From: Oceanobacillus caeni
GTDB taxonomy: Bacteria; Bacillota; Bacilli; Bacillales; Amphibacillaceae
NCBI RefSeq assembly: GCF_019037185.1
Contig: NZ_JAHHXM010000001.1
Location: 124,001 to 188,000 of the forward strand
Length of the DNA stretch: 64,000 nt
Direction: 5' to 3'
This document shows positions 44,748 through 54,507 of this stretch, one piece after another (position 1 is the first letter of the stretch; every line of letters begins with the position of its first letter). Below the pieces are notes generated by a model. The model had not been told where the DNA came from and made no database searches. It saw only the letters and a list, made by a program, of their open reading frames with translations. The translations under genes were made by a program, and so were the position numbers.

Positions 44748-45197
44748 GTGAAAAAAGGGAATTTTCCTGATGGATTTGATCTGGATATGGCACCGGTTCG
44801 TAATTTCGTGCGAAGGTTAGATTCTGTGTTTAATGAATCGTTTAAACATCTTCAAAAGAATTTTAATCTAAATTCTTTTCCCATTGATGTAAAAGAAACT
44901 AATAGTGAAATCATTGTGCATGCAGAATTACCAGGATATAGCCGTGATCAAGTTAAATTGGAAATAACCGGAAACCAATTAAGAATTATAGTGGAAGATA
45001 GAAGAAGTTTTTCTGAAAAAGATGAACAAAATTCTTCTTATCGTCACGAAGAATCCTTCCAACATAAGGAGCGGGTGATTGCAGTTCCTTTTGAAATTCC
45101 TGAAAAGGAAACGAAAGCATCTTTTAAAAATGGACTTTTAAAAGTGATCATTCCGAAGAAAAACTCGAAACGAAAATTCATTAATATTGATGAATAA
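44748..45197 (+). CDS. Small heat-shock protein, Hsp20/alpha-crystallin family
   Basis: This protein of about 149 residues has the alpha-crystallin domain from FPIDVKETNSEIIVHAELPGYSRDQVKLEI to VPFEIPEKETKASFKNGLLKVIIPK, with the conserved A-x-x-x-N-G-L motif as ASFKNGLLKV. It is an ATP-independent chaperone that holds unfolded protein. The GTG at 44748 has GGGAG eight bases before it; the ATG nine codons earlier has no site. No CIRCE element is visible upstream. Confidence 0.9.
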   Translation: MKKGNFPDGFDLDMAPVRNFVRRLDSVFNESFKHLQKNFNLNSFPIDVKETNSEIIVHAELPGYSRDQVKLEITGNQLRIIVEDRRSFSEKDEQNSSYRHEESFQHKERVIAVPFEIPEKETKASFKNGLLKVIIPKKNSKRKFINIDE

Positions 45198-45209
45198 TGA
45201 ATTCACATG

Positions 45210-45252
45210 AATAAAGGTAGTGACTTCTTATTAATAAAGTCACTACCTTTAT
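45210..45252. terminator. Bidirectional terminator between hsp20 and pgcA
   Basis: AATAAAGGTAGTGACTT and AAGTCACTACCTTTATT form a perfect 17-base stem between two convergent genes. Confidence 0.88.
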
Positions 45253-45261
45253 TCGTTTATT

Positions 45262-47001
45262 TTAATTATTTATTTCTTCAACTTTTGCCATCACAGCATT
45301 TCGAAGTTCTTCTAGTTTATTTTCACTAGCTTCTAATGTGTTATCCTTCACCCCAAAGTAGAATTTAATTTTCGGTTCGGTTCCTGATGGACGTAGGCAG
45401 AACCATGATCCGTCTTCTAGCTTATATTTTAGCACATTCGATTTTGGAAGATGTATCGTTTCCTCTTTGTCGTCATTCACTAATTGACGCCTGCTAGATT
45501 GATAATCCTCAATTTCTACTACAGATTTACCAGCCATTACCTTTGGAGGGGCACTGCGAAAAGCTGTTAAAATAGAGTTGATTTGTTCTACTCCATCTTT
45601 TCCTTTCAATGTTAATGACTCCAACCCTTCACAATAATAGCCATATTGTTCGAATACTTCTAAAAGACCTTCGTATAACGTCATGCCTTTTGTCTTATAA
45701 TAAGCAGCAACTTCTGCAATAAGCATACAAGCTTGTACCGCATCTTTATCACGTGCAAAAGGTTTTACAAGATAACCATAGCTTTCTTCATAACCAAACA
45801 AAAAGCTTCTTTCTCCTGTTTGTTCAAATTCTCTAATTTTCTCACCGATAAATTTAAACCCAGTTAATGTATCAATTGTATCTAGTCCATGTGCTGCTGC
45901 AATATCTCGTCCAATTTCAGATGTTACGATGGTTTTAAGAACTGTCGCATTAGATTCTAATGTACCTTGTTTTTTCTGTTCCGTAATTAAATAGTGTAAT
46001 AATAATGCTCCAACTTGATTACCAGTTAGTACTTGATATTCCCCTTTTTCATTACGTACTGCAACACCAACACGATCGGTATCTGGATCTGTCCCAAGTA
46101 ATATGTCCGCATGAATCTTTTCGCCATATTGGATTGCTAATTCAAACGCTGCGTGCTCCTCAGGGTTAGGAGATTTAACAGTTGAAAAACTAGCATCCGG
46201 AAGTTCCTGCTCTTCTACCACTTGAACATATTTAAATCCGATTGCTTCTAATCCTTTACGTACTGGTTTGTTTCCTGTTCCATGTAGCGGGGTGTACACA
46301 ATTTTGAAATCATCTGCCACTTGTTGAATAACTTCCGCGTTAAGGTTTACAGTTTTTAGCTGTTCTAGATAGGCACGATCAACTATTTCACCAATCATAT
46401 TAATAAGACCAGCTGCTTTAAGTTGCTCCTCATCCCCTACTTCAACCGCCAACTCATTTTCTACAGCGTTTACTTTCGCAATAATTTCTTCCGCTACTTC
46501 AGGTATTACTTGAGCACCGTCTTCCCCGTACACTTTATATCCATTGTATTCGGGAGGATTGTGGCTTGCAGTAATAACTATCCCACTAAAGGCATGTAAA
46601 TATCTTATAGCAAAAGATAATTCAGGTGTGGATCTTAACGATTCAAAAACATATGTATGTATTCCATGTTTCCCTAATGTTTTTGCGGCCTCCATTGCAA
46701 ATTCAGGTGATTTAAAACGACAGTCGTATGCGATGGCAACTCCACGTTTTTTGGCTTCTTCGCCATGGCTTTCTATATACTTGGCTAACCCTTCTGTCGC
46801 TTTTCTAATTGAATATATGTTCATACGGTTCGTTCCAGGGCCAAGCTCTCCCCGAATTCCACCAGTTCCAAATTCTAATGTTTTATAAAAATGTTCTTCC
46901 AACTGTTTTGGATCATTTGCAATACTTTCTAATTGTTGTTTTAATTCCGGATCCAATCCAGAAAAATGTTTCCACTTCTCGTAATTCGCTTCCCAACTCA
47001 A
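45262..47001 (-). CDS. pgcA: Alpha-phosphoglucomutase/phosphomannomutase
   Basis: This 579-residue protein has the four domains of the family: the active serine 146 in [15 protein letters not shown], the metal loop [15 protein letters not shown], the sugar loop [11 protein letters not shown] and the phosphate-binding loop [14 protein letters not shown]. It interconverts glucose-1-phosphate and glucose-6-phosphate for cell wall glycolipid and polysaccharide synthesis. The start is TTG after GGAGG (eight bases), giving [10 protein letters not shown]. Repeat copy C lies about 110 bp upstream of this start. Confidence 0.94.
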   Translation of the reverse strand: MSWEANYEKWKHFSGLDPELKQQLESIANDPKQLEEHFYKTLEFGTGGIRGELGPGTNRMNIYSIRKATEGLAKYIESHGEEAKKRGVAIAYDCRFKSPEFAMEAAKTLGKHGIHTYVFESLRSTPELSFAIRYLHAFSGIVITASHNPPEYNGYKVYGEDGAQVIPEVAEEIIAKVNAVENELAVEVGDEEQLKAAGLINMIGEIVDRAYLEQLKTVNLNAEVIQQVADDFKIVYTPLHGTGNKPVRKGLEAIGFKYVQVVEEQELPDASFSTVKSPNPEEHAAFELAIQYGEKIHADILLGTDPDTDRVGVAVRNEKGEYQVLTGNQVGALLLHYLITEQKKQGTLESNATVLKTIVTSEIGRDIAAAHGLDTIDTLTGFKFIGEKIREFEQTGERSFLFGYEESYGYLVKPFARDKDAVQACMLIAEVAAYYKTKGMTLYEGLLEVFEQYGYYCEGLESLTLKGKDGVEQINSILTAFRSAPPKVMAGKSVVEIEDYQSSRRQLVNDDKEETIHLPKSNVLKYKLEDGSWFCLRPSGTEPKIKFYFGVKDNTLEASENKLEELRNAVMAKVEEINN

Positions 47002-47067
47002 GTCTAATTCCTCCGTTCAAACTAATAGATTACTTATCTTTTTAGTAGATAGGACTGCAAAAGTACA

Positions 47068-47108
47068 ACTTAGGCATCCGCCCAGCCTAAAGCAGATGGC
47101 AAGTTTTT
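47068..47108 (+). repeat. Imperfect hairpin of the GGCATTC family with T tract
   Basis: ACTTAGGCATC and GATGGCAAGT form an imperfect stem followed by TTTTTTT on the plus strand. Its layout matches the hairpins at 63880 and 34510. It separates pgcA from repeat copy C. Confidence 0.45.
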
Positions 47109-47269
47109 TTAAGAGGACTTCCATCAATGGGGGTTTTCTTTCATCCCCACTGATGGTTAGTCGTACTAATCGGACCTATACGGGCAATTGATTTCCCTCC
47201 TACCACTTTCTTTGCTACCCCAGAAGCTTGAGGTGAGAGTCTTACTGCCCGTTTAGGTGGGATAAAATG
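47109..47269 (-). repeat. Dispersed structured repeat, copy C
   Basis: Near full-length copy with TTAAGAGGACTTCCATCAATG at its left and AGGTGGGATAAAATG at its right. The outer second stem is complete here (CGGGCA with TGCCCG) and the inner arm is altered (CCTCCTACC, GAGGTGAGAG). It stands about 110 bp before the pgcA start. Confidence 0.85.
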
Positions 47270-47693
47270 TGATTAACAGTCTATTTCATTATACTTGCCG
47301 AACGTCGTTAAATCAAAGATGTCTTGTCTTCTTATTACGCTATAAGTCGACACAAAAGTTAATTAACCTGAAATAATTCGACAGAAGCGTAAAAATCCGA
47401 TTTATTTCCGGGGAAATGTTCCACCGAATATAAGTAAAACAGGTTATTCGACATGTAAAGAATGATTCACTAACAAAATTAGAGTATAGAGTCTTTTTCA
47501 TAAAGAAATTAGAAATCGAGCATCCACTAGCATGTCGTGACAGTGTCTTATTTGCACTAATTCAGGTAGAATGCTTTCTATTTACTTTAGTGACAGCTAA
47601 CTTCATGATGATTATCAAAATTTTGTCGTTTTGCTTTAGTGTTTTTGCAAAGAGCCATTACATACATAAATCTTTTGTGAAATAGATAAGCCT
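47270..47693. other. Intergenic region without recognised gene
   Basis: This 424-bp gap between repeat copy C and the oppF-like stop is AT-rich. I found no frame with a credible start, no clear terminator and no named RNA. It may contain the pgcA promoter at its left end. A minus-strand terminator would be expected just below 47694, but none is convincing. Confidence 0.5.
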
Positions 47694-48539
47694 CTATATT
47701 TCTAAAAGACTAGGTAAATTTCCATCCAATAGTTTTAACTCTTCCGATTCATCTAGTGATAAAATCGAGGAGAACAATGCTTTAGTGTATGGATGTTTTA
47801 GACTTCTTCCTAACTCTTCCGTCTCTCCAATCTCTACAATTTCTCCTAAATACATAACAGCAATTCTATCACAAAAATATTGGACAACGTTTAAATCATG
47901 AGAAATGAATAAATATGTCAGTCTATATTTTCTTTGTAATCGTTTTAGGAGATTTAAAATCTGTGCTTGAACGGAAACATCCAGTGCCGATACACCCTCA
48001 TCTATTACCATAAATTCCGGTTCTAAAATAATGGCTGATGCGATAGCAACGCGTTGTCTCTGCCCACCACTTAATTCATGAGGATAGCGATCCATAAAGG
48101 TATGATCCAGTCCTACTTCTTCAAGAACCTCCATTACTCTTTGTCTACGAAACGCCTTATTTCCAATTCTGTGAATATTTAATGGCTCTTCCATTATCCA
48201 GCCAATTGTCTTTTTGGGATTAAGCGATGCATACGGATTTTGGAAAACAATTTGTACTTGTTTTCTCCATGCTTTTAATTCCTTTTTTGTATACGTGGAT
48301 ACATTCTTTCCCCTATATTTTACGGTTCCAGAAGTTTGATTAATCAATTGAAGAATAACCTGACCAAGCGTTGATTTACCTGATCCACTTTCGCCAACCA
48401 GACCAAATGATTCCCCTTCATATAAAGAAAAACTTACACCGTTAACAGCTTTAACATATTTATTTTTATCTGAGAAACTTTTTCGTGCTTGTTTATAATA
48501 TTTATATACATTTTCTACCTCAATGATTGGTATAGTCAT
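47694..48539 (-). CDS. Peptide/nickel-type ABC transporter ATP-binding protein (OppF/DppF-like)
   Basis: This protein of about 281 residues has Walker A VGESGSGKSTLG, signature LSGGQRQRVAIASAI, Walker B FMVIDEGVSALDVSVQAQ and H-loop FISHDL. The Walker B glutamate follows as usual (DEGVSALD). The start [15 protein letters not shown] is taken because its ATG overlaps the upstream stop as ATGA. It closes the five-gene transporter operon. The OppF-type C-terminal extension is short. Confidence 0.92.
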   Translation of the reverse strand: MTIPIIEVENVYKYYKQARKSFSDKNKYVKAVNGVSFSLYEGESFGLVGESGSGKSTLGQVILQLINQTSGTVKYRGKNVSTYTKKELKAWRKQVQIVFQNPYASLNPKKTIGWIMEEPLNIHRIGNKAFRRQRVMEVLEEVGLDHTFMDRYPHELSGGQRQRVAIASAIILEPEFMVIDEGVSALDVSVQAQILNLLKRLQRKYRLTYLFISHDLNVVQYFCDRIAVMYLGEIVEIGETEELGRSLKHPYTKALFSSILSLDESEELKLLDGNLPSLLEI

Positions 48540-49525
48540 GATGTAAGCCCAGCTCCTTTTGTATAGAGATGGCATTTTACTGTATGTGTTCCTTCTATTT
48601 CTTTTGTCATTGGCATTTCTATATGACATGCATCAAAGCAATGAGAGCAACGATCAGCAAAAGGACATACACCTATTTTTCTATCTTGTAAAGAAGGAAC
48701 TTTTCCCGGTATGGTAAATAACTCCATACCACGTTTTCGATGATCTGGTATGGATTGAATTAATGATTTTGTATAAGGATGTTTCGGATTTTTTAATATT
48801 TCCGATACAGCACCTTCTTCTACAATATGTCCAGCATACATGACAAGTACACGGTCACAAATGTTCCGAATGACCCCCCAGTCATGAGATATAAATATCA
48901 TCGATGATTTCTGCTCATTTTTTATTTTTTTAAATAAAGCTAATATCTGGGCTTGTATCGTCACATCTAGTGCGGTTGTCGGTTCATCAGCAATGATAAG
49001 ATCAGGATCTGCGATAAGAGCAATTGCTATAGCAACTCGTTGTTGCATCCCACCAGACAATTGATGGGGATATGATTTGTACAACTCTTCCGCTCGAGGT
49101 AGACCAACTTTTTTCATCATTTCAATCGTCCGTTTTTTTATTTCATCCTTTGAATAGGATGTGTGTACTTTTAATACTTCTCCTATTTGTTTTCCTACTG
49201 TAATTAAAGGGTTTAAAGCAGACATTGGCTCTTGGAATATCATAGAAATATCCTTTCCACGAATTTCTCGCCAATCTTTGTCTCTTAATTCCCTTAAACT
49301 CACTTGTTTATATTCCATCTTTTCATATTCTACTATTGCATTTTTAGGCAAGATTCCTAAGATTGCTTGAGTTGTTAAGCTTTTTCCACAGCCGGATTCT
49401 CCAACAATTCCAACAACCTCATTTGGATAAACAGAGAATGTTATATTTTCTAATGCCTTGTAATTTCCATTAACTAATTCGAAGGAAACGTTCATGTTCT
49501 CCACGGTTAGTATTGGTGTACGCAA
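48536..49525 (-). CDS. Peptide/nickel-type ABC transporter ATP-binding protein (OppD/DppD-like)
   Basis: This 329-residue ATPase has Walker [14 protein letters not shown], signature [15 protein letters not shown], Walker [19 protein letters not shown] and H-loop FISHDWG. The C-terminal OppD domain carries the four-cysteine motif [14 protein letters not shown], typical of peptide and nickel importers of this class. It overlaps the next gene by four bases. Direct pairing is with the protein at 47694-48539. Confidence 0.92.
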   Translation of the reverse strand: MRTPILTVENMNVSFELVNGNYKALENITFSVYPNEVVGIVGESGCGKSLTTQAILGILPKNAIVEYEKMEYKQVSLRELRDKDWREIRGKDISMIFQEPMSALNPLITVGKQIGEVLKVHTSYSKDEIKKRTIEMMKKVGLPRAEELYKSYPHQLSGGMQQRVAIAIALIADPDLIIADEPTTALDVTIQAQILALFKKIKNEQKSSMIFISHDWGVIRNICDRVLVMYAGHIVEEGAVSEILKNPKHPYTKSLIQSIPDHRKRGMELFTIPGKVPSLQDRKIGVCPFADRCSHCFDACHIEMPMTKEIEGTHTVKCHLYTKGAGLTS

Positions 49526-49556
49526 TGTTTTGTCCTCCTCGTATCATTGAATGGGG

Positions 49557-50375
49557 CTATGCTTTTCTATCTTGTTTATCCCGTAAACCATCTGCAAGTA
49601 AGTTAAATCCTAAAACTAAAAACGTAATCGCTAATCCTGTTAAAATAACGTACCATGGAGCGGATGCTATATAGGCTTGTGCTTCTTTTAACATTCGTCC
49701 CCAACTAGGATCTGGTGGTTGTACGCCCAACCCAAGATAACTTAACCCTGATTCAGATAAAACCGCTCCCGAGAAACTTAATGCAACAGCAACTAAAATA
49801 GGAGAGACTGCATTTGGTAAAATATGTTGGAAAATGATTCGGAATGAACCGGCTCCTTTGGCAATGCTGGCTTTAACAAAGTCATATTCTTTATATTGAA
49901 TAAAACTACTTCGCGTAATTCTAGCAAAAGATGGGATGCTCATAATCCCTAAAGCGATAATGGTATTCGTCATTCCTGTATTAAATACTGCAATGAGCAT
50001 AATAGCAAGAAGAATACCAGGAAAAGCAAGCATCGCATCTATAAATCTACTAATCACTTCATCAAACCAACCACCAAAATATCCTGCAATGGCTCCAAAT
50101 AAAAAGCCAAATATGAACCCAATTGTAACAGATGAAATTCCAATGATAAATGCGGTCTGAGATCCCTCCATTATTCGGGATAAAATATCTCTACCAAAGT
50201 TATCTGTACCAAATAGATGTTCCATTGAAGGGGCAGCTAAACGATTAGCGGAATCCATGGCGTTCGGATCATATGGGGTATAAAAAATACTAATAATCAT
50301 TACTAAAAGTAAAAATACAATTAATCCGACGCCAATATAAAATGGAATACTCTTTGCCTTCTTCAAGTTCATCAC
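49557..50375 (-). CDS. Peptide/nickel-type ABC transporter permease (OppC/DppC-like)
   Basis: This 272-residue permease starts with one helix, then the OppC landmark MEHLFGTDNFGRDILSRIMEGSQTAF, and has the EAA loop SFARITRSSFIQYKEYDFVKASIAKGAG and LSESGLSYLGLGVQPPDPSWGRML. It has six helices. It overlaps the upstream permease gene by four bases. Confidence 0.93.
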   Translation of the reverse strand: MMNLKKAKSIPFYIGVGLIVFLLLVMIISIFYTPYDPNAMDSANRLAAPSMEHLFGTDNFGRDILSRIMEGSQTAFIIGISSVTIGFIFGFLFGAIAGYFGGWFDEVISRFIDAMLAFPGILLAIMLIAVFNTGMTNTIIALGIMSIPSFARITRSSFIQYKEYDFVKASIAKGAGSFRIIFQHILPNAVSPILVAVALSFSGAVLSESGLSYLGLGVQPPDPSWGRMLKEAQAYIASAPWYVILTGLAITFLVLGFNLLADGLRDKQDRKA

Positions 50376-51316
50376 CCCTTAAGCCGAATTCTCGGATCAA
50401 TAACCTTGTATAACATATCCACGATGAAATTAATGAGAAGAACGATGATTGCAATGTATAATACCATCGACTGAACTAATGGAAAATCCCTAGACGTAAT
50501 GGATTGAATGAGTAAATTTCCAAGTCCCGGTAAGGAAAATACATTTTCAATGATAATACTACCACCAAGCGTATCAGCTATAAGCAATCCCATAATGGTT
50601 AATACCGGTATTAACGAGTTTCTTAAAATATGACCGTATAAAATAGAACGTTCCTTTAGTCCTTTCACCCTAGCAGTGCGAACGTAATCCATTTTGGACT
50701 GATCTAATATCGTATTTCGTAAGTAGCGAATGACGATAGCAATATTTCCAATCGCTATCGCAAATGATGGTAAGAAAAATGAACGTAAAGCACCAAGAAA
50801 GTCTTCCGACCATGGTACATACCCATAGGTTGGAAATAATTGTAATGTCACACCAAAAATTAAAATAAGAATAAAGCCAAACCAAAAAGAAGGAATGGAG
50901 ATTCCAAGTTGGGTCAATACATTTAAAAAGATTGAAATCCACTTTCCATCTGATCGAGCAATAAAAATTCCTAAAGGTACCCCAATTACAACCGTAAAAA
51001 ATAAAGATAGAATGGCGAGTGAAGCAGTAACGGGAATTCTATCTATTACGATATCACTTACTGGTAGTTGATATCGTAAAGATTCTCCAAGGTCCCCTTG
51101 CAAAACGCCCGCTACCCAGTCCATATATCTCTCAACTGGGGAACGATCTAAACCGAGTTGTTTCTCTAATTGTGCTACTTGATGCGGATCAGCGTCGATT
51201 CCCAATATAATTTGCGCAGGGTTACCAGGTAAAAGTTGAAAAACGAAAAAGATCATAATAGAAACAATGATTATCGTAGTAATAAAGCTTGATAGTTTAT
51301 ATAGAAAATATCTCAT
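50372..51316 (-). CDS. Peptide/nickel-type ABC transporter permease (OppB/DppB-like)
   Basis: This 314-residue permease has LPGNPAQIILGIDADPHQVAQLEKQLGLD between the first two helices, the EAA loop TILDQSKMDYVRTARVKGLKERSI and GGSIIIENVFSLPGLGNLLIQSI, as in NikB/DppB. It is the second gene of the operon, 66 bp after the binding protein. Confidence 0.93.
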   Translation of the reverse strand: MRYFLYKLSSFITTIIIVSIMIFFVFQLLPGNPAQIILGIDADPHQVAQLEKQLGLDRSPVERYMDWVAGVLQGDLGESLRYQLPVSDIVIDRIPVTASLAILSLFFTVVIGVPLGIFIARSDGKWISIFLNVLTQLGISIPSFWFGFILILIFGVTLQLFPTYGYVPWSEDFLGALRSFFLPSFAIAIGNIAIVIRYLRNTILDQSKMDYVRTARVKGLKERSILYGHILRNSLIPVLTIMGLLIADTLGGSIIIENVFSLPGLGNLLIQSITSRDFPLVQSMVLYIAIIVLLINFIVDMLYKVIDPRIRLKG

Positions 51317-51382
51317 CGTTTCGGTCTCCTTACTAAAATGCGAACAGTATGTGGATCCTCTAATACTGTTCGCTTAATAGAA

Positions 51383-52927
51383 CTATTGGTTCGTAATTTT
51401 CAAATCTTCTAAATTAAACTTCTGAATAGGGTACATTTTTAACCCTTCTAAATCGCTTCGCATTGCAATCGTACGATCAGGGTCCATAATATATACACTT
51501 GCCGCATCTTCTGTTAATAGGCGTTGGGCTTCTTTATAATACCCTGCCATCTCTTCCATGTCTGTCGCAGCAATAGCCTTTTTAATTAATTCATCATAAT
51601 TTTTATTATCGTAATTAACAAAGTTAGAACGGTAATCACTTACATATCTTACAAGTATCTCATACGGATCTAATTTTCCTGTAAATGAAACAACTGTTGC
51701 TTCATATTGTGCATTTTGATAAACCGTTTCTAACCAGGAACTAAATTCGATCGGTTTAATATTTACTTCAATACCAATTTGACTCAATTGTTCCACAATC
51801 ACTTGTGCTGTATCAACGTGAAATGAATAATCAGATGGTACCGTTAATTCTAAAGGGAAGCCATCCGGAACCCCGGCTTCTTGTAATAATGATTTTGCTT
51901 CCTCGATATTTGGAGCATACACATCTTCTAATCCCGCTTCATAGTAAAAATCCATCGCTGGGCTGAAATTTGACCCTAGTTTCGTACCCTTTCCATCTGC
52001 CACTGTTTCAATAATTATATCTTTATTAATTGCTAGGTTGATAGCTTGACGGACACGGACATCATTTAATGGTTCCACATCATGATTTAATGCCATTAAT
52101 TGAACCATATTTTGTGGACCAGATACCGTATTTACAGAATCACCTAGTTGAAGCAATCCTTGAGGGGTGATTCCAGGAATGATGTCAATTTCACCTGACT
52201 TCATGGCTAGAACGGCAGCCTCTGGATCTGGCATCACAATAAATTGAACTTCACTTATTTCAGGTATATTTTGTTGATCATAGTATTCTTCGTTCCTTAC
52301 CAATGTCAATTTCTGTCCAACTTGATATTCCTTAAACTTAAATGGACCTGCACCTATAGGGTTCGTGCTTTGTTCTTCATAATCTGCAGGTAAAATAGGA
52401 CGAATATTCGCAGCTAAAAATGCAGAGTTTTTTTCTTTTAACGTAATTACCACTTCATAGTCAGACGGAGCTTCTATTTTTTCTATCATTTCAAATTGGG
52501 ACGAAAGAGGTTCTTCTCCATTTAATCCACTTAATCTTTCATAAGAATAGATAACGTCCTCAGCTGTTAAGTCAGAACCATTATGGAATGTTACTCCTTC
52601 TTTTAATGTAAACGTATAGGTTAAGCCATCATCTGATATCTCATAAGACTCAGCTATGGCTGGAATTAGTTTGCCAGTTTCATCTGTATCTAGCAATCCG
52701 TCAAATACGTTGTCCATCATAGACTGCGTGTCTGTTGCAGCCGATATGTAAGGGTCTAAATTATCTACTTCTGTACTCATGGCAATTTTGATTACTTCAT
52801 CCTGATTCAATGTTTCCGATTTATTACCTTTTGCAGTTCCATTGGATTCTTCCGTATTAGAGCCTGAGCATGCTACTAATAAAAGAATTGCAATGGTTAT
52901 GTAAGCTAATTTACTAACTAGTTTCAT
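51383..52927 (-). CDS. Peptide/nickel-type ABC transporter substrate-binding lipoprotein
   Basis: This 514-residue protein has a lipoprotein signal ending ILLLVAC with the lipid cysteine at residue 20, followed by a Ser/Asn-rich linker and a family 5 binding fold: YTFTLKEGVTFHNGSDLTAEDVIYSYERL, NPIGAGPFKFKEYQVGQKL, DVRVRQAINLAINKD. It is the first gene of its operon. Family 5 proteins bind peptides, nickel chelates or others; the adjacent genes for a nickel cofactor make nickel a reasonable guess, but no nickel-specific residue is evident. Confidence 0.9.
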   Translation of the reverse strand: MKLVSKLAYITIAILLLVACSGSNTEESNGTAKGNKSETLNQDEVIKIAMSTEVDNLDPYISAATDTQSMMDNVFDGLLDTDETGKLIPAIAESYEISDDGLTYTFTLKEGVTFHNGSDLTAEDVIYSYERLSGLNGEEPLSSQFEMIEKIEAPSDYEVVITLKEKNSAFLAANIRPILPADYEEQSTNPIGAGPFKFKEYQVGQKLTLVRNEEYYDQQNIPEISEVQFIVMPDPEAAVLAMKSGEIDIIPGITPQGLLQLGDSVNTVSGPQNMVQLMALNHDVEPLNDVRVRQAINLAINKDIIIETVADGKGTKLGSNFSPAMDFYYEAGLEDVYAPNIEEAKSLLQEAGVPDGFPLELTVPSDYSFHVDTAQVIVEQLSQIGIEVNIKPIEFSSWLETVYQNAQYEATVVSFTGKLDPYEILVRYVSDYRSNFVNYDNKNYDELIKKAIAATDMEEMAGYYKEAQRLLTEDAASVYIMDPDRTIAMRSDLEGLKMYPIQKFNLEDLKITNQ

Positions 52928-53123
52928 TTTAAACTATCCCCCAAAAGTAATATCATATAAAAAAACTTTCCCCTTGTTTTTATGAACTTTTTAGCTCTAC
53001 ATCTCACCCTTCTCTTATTTGAAAATAACAAGATAGTCATGGTTATTATTTCGCCAAAGAATGGCAAAAATCCTTTTTTATCAGAAATATTTTCGCACTT
53101 ATTGGTAAACTTTATAATGATTA

Positions 53124-53163
53124 TATAAAGAAGACTTCCGTTAGTGGGGGTTTTACTGCCCAT
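53124..53163 (-). repeat. Dispersed structured repeat, deleted copy F
   Basis: The left end ATATAAAGAAGACTTCCGTTA with GTGGGGGTTT is joined directly to TACTGCCC of the right part, so about 110 bp of the middle is absent. It lies about 200 bp before the binding-protein start and beside the larC2 terminator. Confidence 0.75.
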
Positions 53164-53165
53164 AA

Positions 53166-53208
53166 AGAAAAAAGCTAGAGAAAATTGCGTATCGCAATCT
53201 CTAGCTTT
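53166..53208 (-). terminator. Rho-independent terminator of the lar operon
   Basis: AAAGCTAGAG and CTCTAGCTTT form a stem with an inner ATTGCG/CGCAAT arm; on the minus strand TTTTTT follows. Confidence 0.88.
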
Positions 53209-53248
53209 ATTCAGAAAAGGCCACGTCCGGCTCCAGCGCCTTTGTTCT

Positions 53249-53719
53249 TTATAGAAGTTTCCATATTTCTTCATACACCTTTTTTAACGGTATGTAATGT
53301 GTCTTAGCTATCGTTTTACATTCTTCATATTCCGGGGAACTTTGAAATACTTTGCCGTTTGATATTCCTTGTTTTACAGTGACTGGGCCCCATTTGGTAT
53401 CCACTTTTATAAATCTCCTTTGCATGCGGTGAACAGTTATAGGATAATAACGTATTCCTAACGTTGTCGTTTCTTGCAGCAAAATTTCCTTCATTTTTTC
53501 TAATTTATCCATAGAGCAAAGAAGTTGAAGTAATGCACCTGGACGGTTTTTTTTCATATAGATGGGCGTATAAAAAACATCGTTAGCACCCGCTGTAAAT
53601 AATAACTCCATCACGTAACCAAGCAATTCCCCTGAAGTGTCATCAAGGTTTACTTCCATTTTCACCATATTGTTATCGATATGCTCTTCGTTTGGAGGGT
53701 GTTTTATTTCCACTTTCAC
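53249..53719 (-). CDS. larC2: Nickel-pincer cofactor protein LarC, C-terminal part (LarC2)
   Basis: This 156-residue protein matches the C-terminal domain of LarC: MVKMEVNLDDTSGELLGYVMELLFTAGANDVFYTPIYMKKNRP, LLQETTTLGIRYYPI, and PEYEECKTIAKTHYIPLKKVYEE. LarC inserts nickel into the pyridinium dithiocarboxylate cofactor of lactate racemase. In most bacteria the domain is part of one gene with the N-terminal half, and in Lactobacillus the two are joined by a frameshift; here larB separates them. It starts from GTG and lies 11 bp after larB. Confidence 0.9.
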   Translation of the reverse strand: MKVEIKHPPNEEHIDNNMVKMEVNLDDTSGELLGYVMELLFTAGANDVFYTPIYMKKNRPGALLQLLCSMDKLEKMKEILLQETTTLGIRYYPITVHRMQRRFIKVDTKWGPVTVKQGISNGKVFQSSPEYEECKTIAKTHYIPLKKVYEEIWKLL

Positions 53720-53730
53720 TCATTCCCTTC

Positions 53731-54474
53731 CTAACTTTTCCGTGCTAACCGATCTATTAATACTGCGTTATACGCACCACCGAAACCATTATCAATGTTC
53801 ACCACACTAATTCCACTGGCACAGGAGTTCAGCATCGTTAATAGTGCAGAAAGACCTTGAAAATTAGCACCGTAGCCAACACTTGTAGGAACAGCAATAA
53901 CAGGATGTGATACGAGTCCACCGACAACACTTGGTAATGCCCCTTCCATTCCCGCAATGACAACCGACACTGTGGCTTGTTGAATTTCTTTCGCTTGATC
54001 TAATAAACGATGAATACCAGCTACACCAACATCGTAAAATCTCCGAACATTACATCCCATTATTTCCGCTGTCACAGCAGCTTCTTCCGCTACTTTTAAA
54101 TCAGAAGTTCCCGCACAAAGTATCGCTATATACCCATCATTATTTCCATCCGTATTTTTAGTGGATTTCCAATATAAAATCTGCGCTAATTTTTCATACG
54201 TTAACTCTGGATGAACTTCCAAGATCTGATTAGCCTTCTCTTCTGAAATCCTCGTAATAAGAACATCATTTTCCTTTGCTTTTATAGATTCTAAAATGGA
54301 AATCATTTGTTCTACTGTTTTTCCTTCCCCATAAATAACTTCGGGGAAACCTTGACGCTTCTTACGATGATGATCCACTTTTGCAAAGCCCAAATCCTCA
54401 TATGTAGCAAGTTGTTTCTTTGCTTCTTCAATACTTAATGATCCATTTTGAACTTTAAGTAAAATATCTTCCAT
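53731..54474 (-). CDS. larB: Pyridinium-3,5-biscarboxylic acid mononucleotide synthase LarB
   Basis: This 247-residue protein belongs to the LarB family, with a PurE-like C-terminal domain: AILCAGTSDLKVAEEAAVTAEIMG, RRFYDVGVAGIHRLL, VVIAGMEGALPSVVGGLVSHPVIAVPTSVGYGA and NIDNGFGGAYNAV. The N-terminus has GFAKVDHHRKKRQGFPEVIYGEGKT. It carboxylates and hydrolyses nicotinic acid adenine dinucleotide as the first step of the cofactor. It sits between the two larC parts. Confidence 0.94.
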   Translation of the reverse strand: MEDILLKVQNGSLSIEEAKKQLATYEDLGFAKVDHHRKKRQGFPEVIYGEGKTVEQMISILESIKAKENDVLITRISEEKANQILEVHPELTYEKLAQILYWKSTKNTDGNNDGYIAILCAGTSDLKVAEEAAVTAEIMGCNVRRFYDVGVAGIHRLLDQAKEIQQATVSVVIAGMEGALPSVVGGLVSHPVIAVPTSVGYGANFQGLSALLTMLNSCASGISVVNIDNGFGGAYNAVLIDRLARKS

Positions 54475-54507
54475 ATTTCCTTCTTCCCTCCCCGAAAGTA
54501 TATTCTT

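Noticed and set aside
52924-53274. Frame of 116 codons between the binding protein and larC2
   Set aside because: It runs through the deleted repeat copy F and a terminator hairpin, has no ribosome binding site and overlaps larC2; composition is that of non-coding DNA.
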